Of a stretch of 8,376 nucleotides of DNA, positions 4,641-8,376 are shown in pieces (the first letter of the stretch is position 1; each line of letters starts with the position of its first letter). This stretch comes from SIG701 sp045611685 (GTDB taxonomy: Bacteria; Bacillota; Clostridia; Oscillospirales; CAG-272): NCBI GenBank assembly GCA_045611685.1, contig JAZKXO010000128.1, positions 1-8,376 on the forward strand. Reading direction: 5' to 3'. Below the pieces are notes generated by a model. It saw only the letters and a program-made list of their open reading frames with translations, did no database searches and was not told the DNA's origin. The position numbers were made by a program, and so were the translations under genes.

Positions 4641-4645
4641 ATAAT
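4617..4645 (+). promoter_or_regulatory. Rightward early promoter (PR-like)
   Basis: TTGCAA (4617-4622) and perfect TATAAT (4640-4645) with a 17-bp spacer; transcription should begin near 4652, just before GAGGAGGG of the first early gene. An operator occupies the whole spacer, so repressor binding would exclude RNA polymerase. Confidence 0.8.
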
Positions 4646-4675
4646 ACGTATAGATTCATTGAGGAGGGCGACAAA

Positions 4676-5119
4676 ATGAAGAAGGTTTTAATCGGCACGG
4701 TGCACGTTGAAAAGGACACGATCATGCTGAACCAGCAGTTCACTTACGCGGCGGATTTCGAGGAGCTGAATGTCAAGGCCGGCGATTATCCGGTTTACAC
4801 CTACGCGGACGAGCTCGAACGCCACGACGACCGCGTGATTCTCGGCCACGGCACCCACTACATCGGTTTTACCGGGACGCTGGTGCGGAGCAGTTTCAAG
4901 GGAACGCCCGGCGAGGAAACACATTTTCACCCGATGTGCTACGCGTACCAGCTCGCCGACGGGTTCCTGCGCGGACACGAACTGTTCCAAGGTGTGCGGC
5001 TCGATTACACGCTCCGCCCGGAATGGGGGATGTTTGTTGATGAGTGCGCGTATGACGGGAAACGCCTTTTCAGCGTGAAACTTTCCGCGACGGCGGACAA
5101 GCTCACGTTCATTGAATAA
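4676..5119 (+). CDS. First early gene, 147-aa protein of unknown function
   Basis: A 147-residue protein with a strong ribosome site (GAGGAGGG) and ATG at 4676, immediately behind the early promoter. I do not recognise a family. It has no membrane segment, looks mostly beta-rich and alternates hydrophobic and charged residues; His-rich patches occur at residues 58-61 (GHGTHY) and 81-85 (THFHP), which might bind metal but could be chance. As the first gene released when repression fails, an antirepressor, anti-termination or host-takeover role is possible, but this is only position-based. Confidence 0.8.
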   Translation: MKKVLIGTVHVEKDTIMLNQQFTYAADFEELNVKAGDYPVYTYADELERHDDRVILGHGTHYIGFTGTLVRSSFKGTPGEETHFHPMCYAYQLADGFLRGHELFQGVRLDYTLRPEWGMFVDECAYDGKRLFSVKLSATADKLTFIE

Positions 5120-5131
5120 CGAACAGGCCGG

Positions 5132-5155
5132 CGGGGCAGCGGCTAATCTGCCCCG
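5132..5155 (+). other. Hairpin just upstream of the excisionase-like gene
   Basis: CGGGGCAG (5132-5139) pairs with CTGCCCCG (5148-5155) around an 8-base loop, ending 3 bases before AAGGAGG (5158-5164). No T-run follows. It may protect or attenuate the message or affect ribosome access; the position resembles the hairpin at 290-313. Confidence 0.5.
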
Positions 5156-5168
5156 GAAAGGAGGCACA

Positions 5169-5360
5169 GTGAGAGGCGCGAAGTACATCGGCACGGCTGA
5201 GATCATGGCGCGGCTGCCGGTGGGGAAGACGAAGGCGACCGAGATACTGCATATGTTCGCAGACCGCGGGCAGCTGTTCCGGGTCGGCCGGGTGATGATG
5301 ATACCGGAAAAGGTTTTTGAAGATTGGCTCCGGTATGAGTGCAAGGTGGAGGTCAGATGA
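5169..5360 (+). CDS. Excisionase-like HTH protein (63 aa), Xis candidate
   Basis: A 63-residue protein of the MerR-like/HTH_17 excisionase type: KYIGTAEIMARLPVGKTKATEILHMF, a turn, then RVGRVMMIPEKVFEDWL, the usual final strand and helix. Such proteins are recombination directionality factors or small regulators. I chose the GTG at 5169 because AAGGAGG (5158-5164) precedes it and the residues before it show no fold; an in-frame ATG at 5112 lacks a ribosome site. Early-operon expression opposite the repressor-integrase operon fits an Xis that appears only on induction. It might act on the 9-bp repeats beside attP. It overlaps the next gene by ATGA. A general transcription regulator is the main alternative. 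Confidence 0.75.
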   Translation: MRGAKYIGTAEIMARLPVGKTKATEILHMFADRGQLFRVGRVMMIPEKVFEDWLRYECKVEVR

Positions 5361-5656
5361 TACCGGGATTCGACAGGGCGGAAGCGGAATGGGAAACGGT
5401 CCCGGACCTGCCGCGGGCATGGCGGGCGGGATATGACACCATCGCACGGAGCGCGGCAATCGCTGAACTGCTTGACGGCATCAAGGAACTGCGCGCGACG
5501 TATGAAAGCTACGAACACAGCCCCGCAAAGGAGGAGGCGAGATTGTGGCGGGAGCTGGGCGGAATGTGGAGCGATTTGCTAAAGTGGCAGGACGTTCTGG
5601 AACAGGAACAGGAACAGGCAAACAGAGATTGGAAACGTGAGGAGGGGATCGATTAA
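5357..5656 (+). CDS. Early phage protein of unknown function (99 aa)
   Basis: A 99-residue protein starting at ATG 5357 inside the ATGA overlap with the preceding gene, behind GGAGGT. It is helical and charged, with five or more Trp residues (WETVPDLPRAWRAGY, RLWRELGGMWSDLLKWQDVL) and an EQEQEQ run near the end encoded by three GGAACA units (5599-5616). I do not recognise a family. Its place directly before the recombination gene suggests a DNA-metabolism accessory role. An ATG at 5339 in the same frame is less likely because it lacks a ribosome site and overlaps more. Confidence 0.75.
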   Translation: MIPGFDRAEAEWETVPDLPRAWRAGYDTIARSAAIAELLDGIKELRATYESYEHSPAKEEARLWRELGGMWSDLLKWQDVLEQEQEQANRDWKREEGID

Positions 5657-6252
5657 TGGAAGTCACTTTTGAACAGATAGCACAGGCGAACCGGTCGCTG
5701 AAGCTGACGCCGGTGCGTGGCAAGGATTACGTCGAGGTCAATCAGCGCATAAAGGGATTTCGCCAGGTTTACCCGACCGGATGGATCACGACGGACATCG
5801 TGAGAGAAACCGACGGGTTCATCATCATCAAGGCCCGGTGCGGGTACAGAGACAAAGATACCGGCCAGATGTTTGTGCTTGCGGAGGGCACGGCGTTCGA
5901 GGAGCGCACGTCAAGCCCCATCAACCGAACCAGCTATATCGAAAACTGCGAGACTTCAGCGTGGGGGCGCGCACTAGGCGCGGCCGGTTTCGGAATCGAC
6001 ACGGCGGTCTGCTCAGCGGACGAAATGAATGGCGTCGTGGAGATCGAGAAAGATCAGATGCGGGATGACGGGTATGACCCGGACGCGAAGGTGAAACCGG
6101 AGACGGCGAAGTACATCGTGAACGTGATGCCGGCGGACAGGCTTCAAAAGATGCTTGACCACTACGGTGTGAAGTATGTGGCAGAGCTGACCGCATCACA
6201 GGCCGGCGAGGTTCTGCAAATACTCAAGGTAAAAGACCCAAACGAAAAATAG
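5656..6252 (+). CDS. Probable ssDNA-binding/annealing recombination protein (198 aa)
   Basis: A 198-residue protein with the pattern NRTSYIENCETSAWGRAL at residues 90-107 followed by GAAGFGIDTAVCSADEM. This type of motif is found in phage early proteins placed near recombination and replication genes and treated as single-strand annealing (RAD52/ERF-like) or ssDNA-binding proteins. Residues about 20-80 alternate strands (YVEVNQRIKGFRQVYP, GFIIIKARCGYRD), and the C-terminal 50 residues look like a small helical domain. The start ATG shares a base with the previous stop (TAATG), and GGAGGGG lies 8 bases upstream. Its place just before the replisome organizer fits this role. The family assignment is tentative. 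Confidence 0.65.
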   Translation: MEVTFEQIAQANRSLKLTPVRGKDYVEVNQRIKGFRQVYPTGWITTDIVRETDGFIIIKARCGYRDKDTGQMFVLAEGTAFEERTSSPINRTSYIENCETSAWGRALGAAGFGIDTAVCSADEMNGVVEIEKDQMRDDGYDPDAKVKPETAKYIVNVMPADRLQKMLDHYGVKYVAELTASQAGEVLQILKVKDPNEK

Positions 6253-6263
6253 GAGGTGAGTGA

Positions 6264-6515
6264 ATGGAAGATTTCAAGATGACGCCCATCGCGTGCGCCG
6301 TCATGGACGAAGGCAGTTTCGAGCGCGGAAAGAATATGCGCATCATCCGCAAGTTCGTAAACAGCGGCGAGAACGCGGTGCGCGTGGAGGACAAACACGT
6401 AAAGCCGGTCTGCCTGTATCAAGGGCTGAGACGCGCGGTGCTGGCGATGGGGCTGAACCAGAGCGTTTATGTTCAGATGCAAGGCAACGGAATCAACTTG
6501 ATCCGGGTGAGGTAA
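6264..6515 (+). CDS. Small early protein of unknown function (83 aa)
   Basis: An 83-residue basic protein (FKMTPIACAVMDEGSFERGK, then RIIRKFVNSGENAVRVED) ending in beta-like VYVQMQGNGINLIRVR. AGGAGGTGA, a full anti-SD match, stands 3 bases before the ATG at 6264, so translation should be very efficient. I do not recognise a family. Its stop (6513-6515) lies within the ribosome site of the next gene. Confidence 0.8.
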   Translation: MEDFKMTPIACAVMDEGSFERGKNMRIIRKFVNSGENAVRVEDKHVKPVCLYQGLRRAVLAMGLNQSVYVQMQGNGINLIRVR

Positions 6516-6519
6516 AACA

Positions 6520-7296
6520 ATGGGCGAAATCAAGTGGATAAAGCTTGCGGTCGACATCTTCGACAATCGCAAAATCAAGCAGATCGAAAAAATGCCAGAT
6601 GGTAATGCGTTGATTGTTGTATGGCTGAAGATGCTGACGCTGGCTGGCAGTACGAACGATAACGGGCTGGTGTATCTGACGCGGGAAATCCCGTTCACCG
6701 ACCAGCTGCTTTCGACGCAGTTCAATATGCCAATTGCCATTATCCAGCTTGCCCTCGCAACGTTTCAAAAATTCGGCATGATTGAGGTCATCGAAGACAT
6801 CATACACATAAGCAACTGGGAAAAGTATCAGAACATCGACGGTATGGACAAGATACGTGAACAGGGCAGAAAGCGGGTGGCGGAGTACAGAGAACGCAAA
6901 CGGTTGGCACTTGCAGAATGTAACGTTACACGTAACGCTACAGTAACGGCAAGTAACGGTGCAGAAGAAGAAAGAGAAAGAGAAGAAGAAAAAGATAAAG
7001 ATAAAGAGGGTAAAGGAACGGCGCGTTCGCGCTTCACCCCCCCGACGCTTGATGATGTTCAATCCTACTGTAAGGAACGGAACAACCGGGTCGACGCTGA
7101 GCGATTCATAGACTATTACGCATCGAACGGCTGGAAGGTGGGCAAGAACCAAATGAAGGATTGGCGGGCGGCGGTTCGGAACTGGGAGCGCGACGATAAA
7201 CCGGCACAGGCGCAGCGGATGGCGAAGCGCGGGCTGGAGCGAAGTGAGATCGATGACAGCTGGGCGGCGGACATTATGAACCGGCCGCGGGCATAA
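6520..7296 (+). CDS. Phage replisome organizer / replication initiation protein
   Basis: A 258-residue protein. Residues about 3-125 match the Phage_rep_org_N type: IKWIKLAVDIFDNRKIKQIE, VVWLKMLTLAG, LVYLTREIPF and the hallmark NWEKYQNIDGMDKIREQGR followed by RKRVAEYRERKR. This winged-helix region is thought to bind origin DNA and help load the host helicase. A charged linker (148-166, EEEREREEEKDKDKEGK) joins a C-terminal domain (about 171-225, TPPTLDDVQSYCKERNNRVD to WRAAVRNWERD) like those of other DnaD-type initiators. GAGGTAA precedes the ATG at 6520. Codons 134-147 carry four GTAACG repeats followed by a purine-rich tract, so the origin may lie inside the gene. No helicase or helicase loader is visible in the window. 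Confidence 0.88.
   Translation: MGEIKWIKLAVDIFDNRKIKQIEKMPDGNALIVVWLKMLTLAGSTNDNGLVYLTREIPFTDQLLSTQFNMPIAIIQLALATFQKFGMIEVIEDIIHISNWEKYQNIDGMDKIREQGRKRVAEYRERKRLALAECNVTRNATVTASNGAEEEREREEEKDKDKEGKGTARSRFTPPTLDDVQSYCKERNNRVDAERFIDYYASNGWKVGKNQMKDWRAAVRNWERDDKPAQAQRMAKRGLERSEIDDSWAADIMNRPRA
6920..6995 (+). other. Candidate phage replication origin: GTAACG iterons plus purine tract
   Basis: GTAACG occurs at 6920-6925, 6932-6937, 6943-6948 and 6953-6958, with spacings of 12, 11 and 10 bp, near the helical period. The first copy is part of the palindrome GTAACGTTAC. An uninterrupted 33-base A/G run follows (6963-6995). Repeats plus an easily melted tract inside the initiator gene is the known design of lambda ori in gene O and of several Gram-positive phage origins. 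The repeats are short and also encode protein, so this is a proposal. Confidence 0.5.
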
Positions 7297-7321
7297 CGGC
7301 AAATAAGAAAGGAGAAACAAC

Positions 7322-7780
7322 ATGGGTAAAGGAATCAGAATCGAACTTTCACAGGTGGAACGTATGGACACGATGTTCAGCAAGGGGCTGAGCGCGTCCG
7401 AAGTAGAAGAATGTACAAGGCACGAAATCGATCGCAAAACGGCGCAATCGTACAAGCGCGCGATCGAATACGTGAAGAACGGCGTTCCGATGCCGAAGAA
7501 CTTGACCGTCAGCAAAAATGCGATGAAGCAATACTGCGAGAAGCACGGATATGAGCTGAAATACGCGAAAGAAGAACCGAAAGAAGAACCGAAACAGGTG
7601 CAGTTCGAAGGCCTTGAAGACCTTGCCGACGGCGAGCTGACGATGACGCTACAGCCGCGGAGTGACGAAAGCGTGTTCGACAAAATGCTGGGCGTATTGC
7701 GCGAGTTCACCACGGTGCAAAGGGAGATTTACGCCATCGTCAAGGACTTGCACGAAAAGTGCGTTTGTCGCATCGGTTGA
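7322..7780 (+). CDS. Early phage protein of unknown function, possible HTH (152 aa)
   Basis: A 152-residue protein starting at ATG 7322 behind AAAGGAG. Residues about 20-52 (KGLSASEVEECTRHEIDRKT then AQSYKRAIEYV) could be a helix-turn-helix of the kind that recognises DNA, though I do not recognise the family. A KEEPKEEPK linker (83-91) is encoded by a perfect 12-bp tandem duplication (7567-7578, 7579-7590). Residues 117-146 (SVFDKMLGVLREFTTVQREIYAIVKDLHE) form a probable amphipathic helix for self-association. It lies directly behind the replication gene, so it may be a replication or regulatory accessory protein. Confidence 0.8.
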   Translation: MGKGIRIELSQVERMDTMFSKGLSASEVEECTRHEIDRKTAQSYKRAIEYVKNGVPMPKNLTVSKNAMKQYCEKHGYELKYAKEEPKEEPKQVQFEGLEDLADGELTMTLQPRSDESVFDKMLGVLREFTTVQREIYAIVKDLHEKCVCRIG

Positions 7781-7792
7781 GGTGGTGTGGCG

Positions 7793-8044
7793 ATGGCTTT
7801 CGATTGCATGGAGGATTGTATTCACCTCAAAGCGTGTAGGAGGGTACAAGCTATAGGAAAACGCCACAGGCTATTGGTGCCACGATACTGTACAGAAGAA
7901 TGCACGGCATACGTGAGCGAGAACGAAGTGGCACGAACAGTGGCGGGGTTCATACAAGGGGCTTTCAGAGCCGGAGAAAACGGATGCGACAGTTACAGAG
8001 CAGACAAAGACGCGTTTCTGTCTATGCTTAGAGGGGAGGAGTAA
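7793..8044 (+). CDS. Small cysteine-rich protein, possible zinc binding (83 aa)
   Basis: An 83-residue protein with six cysteines, five of them near the N-terminus: Cys5, Cys9, Cys15, Cys33 and Cys37 in CMEDC-x5-C and CTEEC, plus Cys64. Two CxxxC pairs at this spacing suggest a small zinc-binding fold, with a helical second half (ARTVAGFIQGAFRAG). I do not recognise a family. ATG 7793 is preferred over GTG 7787 because TGAGGTGG then lies about 7 bases upstream. It follows the previous gene by 12 bases and is part of the early operon. Confidence 0.7.
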   Translation: MAFDCMEDCIHLKACRRVQAIGKRHRLLVPRYCTEECTAYVSENEVARTVAGFIQGAFRAGENGCDSYRADKDAFLSMLRGEE

Positions 8045-8045
8045 G

Positions 8046-8216
8046 ATGTACGACTTCGATTTAGTGGGCTGTGTATTTCTGATGGCGGCACTGGTTTCGA
8101 TTCTCACGCTGGCGGTGGCGTATTACGGTTACAAGTTCTTCCATGAGCCGGCGGTCATCGATTGGATGGCGCGTCATGGGATCGTGGAAATCGAGGAGGA
8201 GGACGAAGAACGATGA
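8046..8216 (+). CDS. Small single-span membrane protein (56 aa)
   Basis: A 56-residue frame from ATG 8046, one base after the previous stop, with GGGGAGGAG as ribosome site. Residues about 6-28 (LVGCVFLMAALVSILTLAVAYY) are a clear membrane helix, followed by a short soluble tail ending in a run of acidic residues (EIEEEDEER). I do not recognise a family. A membrane peptide in an early operon may act in superinfection exclusion or host-membrane interaction, but nothing proves this. Its stop overlaps the next start (ATGA, 8213-8216). Confidence 0.75.
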   Translation: MYDFDLVGCVFLMAALVSILTLAVAYYGYKFFHEPAVIDWMARHGIVEIEEEDEER

Positions 8217-8376
8217 CAAAGAACACGCACAAAAAGATGATACTCGCGTATATGCGGGAATACGGCAAAATCACGCCGATGGAGGCATGGGACAACATCG
8301 GCTGCACGAAGCTGGCGACGCGCATCGGCGAACTGCGGCGCGCGGGGCATAACATCATCGGGACGCGCACGGAGGG
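8213..8376 (+). CDS. Winged-helix/HTH early phage protein, 3' end outside window
   Basis: The first 54 codons of a gene beginning in the ATGA overlap with the preceding membrane protein; purine-rich GAGGAGGAGGACGAAGA serves as ribosome site. The pattern MILAYMREYGKITPMEAW, then IGCTKLATRIGELRRAGHNI, is that of small phage helix-turn-helix proteins in which the second helix (TKLATRIGELRRAG) recognises DNA and a wing follows. Proteins of this kind are frequent in early regions of Clostridia and Bacillus phages; their exact role is unsettled. The gene is open at the right edge of the window. Confidence 0.75.
   Translation, partial: MTKNTHKKMILAYMREYGKITPMEAWDNIGCTKLATRIGELRRAGHNIIGTRTE

Noticed and set aside
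4688..5518. Open frame of 276 codons on the minus strand opposite the first early genes
   Set aside because: It crosses three rightward genes that have good ribosome sites and overlapping starts; no motif or start signal supports it.
6493..7713. Long open frame on the minus strand (about 400 codons) opposite the replisome organizer
   Set aside because: It lies antisense to two well-supported genes, has low-complexity Phe/Ser runs mirroring the purine tract, and no ribosome site or family resemblance.

Overview
This window looks like the lysis / attachment-site / integration / early-replication part of a temperate tailed phage of a Gram-positive host. The host is most likely a moderately GC-rich gut-type member of the Clostridia. 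The pointers are strong AGGAGG-type ribosome sites, TTGACA/TATAAT promoters, a C39-type endolysin, a Phage_rep_org-type replication protein and small XRE repressors. No structural phage genes and no recognisable host genes are present, apart from the 3' half of a tRNA-Pro(CGG) gene that serves as an attachment core. Family names are from reading motifs; no database search was run.

Layout. (1) 1-1402: a leftward ribbon-helix-helix regulator cut by the window edge, then rightward a 45-aa peptide and an endolysin with two peptidoglycan-binding repeats and a cysteine peptidase domain, closed by a strong two-way terminator. (2) 1401-2697: a self-contained module of a leftward 66-aa HTH protein and a divergent rightward tyrosine recombinase (Int1). 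Two identical 16-bp operators sit in the Int1 promoter. (3) 2698-2956: a compact attachment region with paired 11-bp direct repeats on both outer edges, a 9-bp triple repeat, a terminator, the tRNA-Pro half and a site matching 14 of 16 bases of the bacterial parS sequence. (4) 2952-4528 leftward: a repressor-integrase operon (Int2 has an AP2-like arm-binding domain) with a 4-bp gene overlap. (5) 4535-4670: a divergent lysogeny/early switch with two mirrored promoters and inverted-repeat operators. (6) 4676-8376 rightward: a tightly packed early operon with a first gene of unknown function, an excisionase-like HTH protein, a small unknown protein, a probable ssDNA-annealing protein, a small unknown protein, a replisome organizer carrying iteron-like repeats (possible origin), then an unknown protein, a Cys-rich protein, a one-helix membrane protein and a winged-helix protein cut by the edge.

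How it fits together. The repressor probably shuts the early promoter and co-expresses Int2. On induction the early operon would supply an Xis candidate, recombination and replication functions. Matching arm repeats on both sides of the tRNA half, with phage genes on both sides, suggest an intact attP, meaning a virion, circular or excised form rather than an integrated prophage end. The most unusual points are two tyrosine recombinases of different type converging on one att site, the tight private operator of the first, and the parS-like palindrome inside attP.
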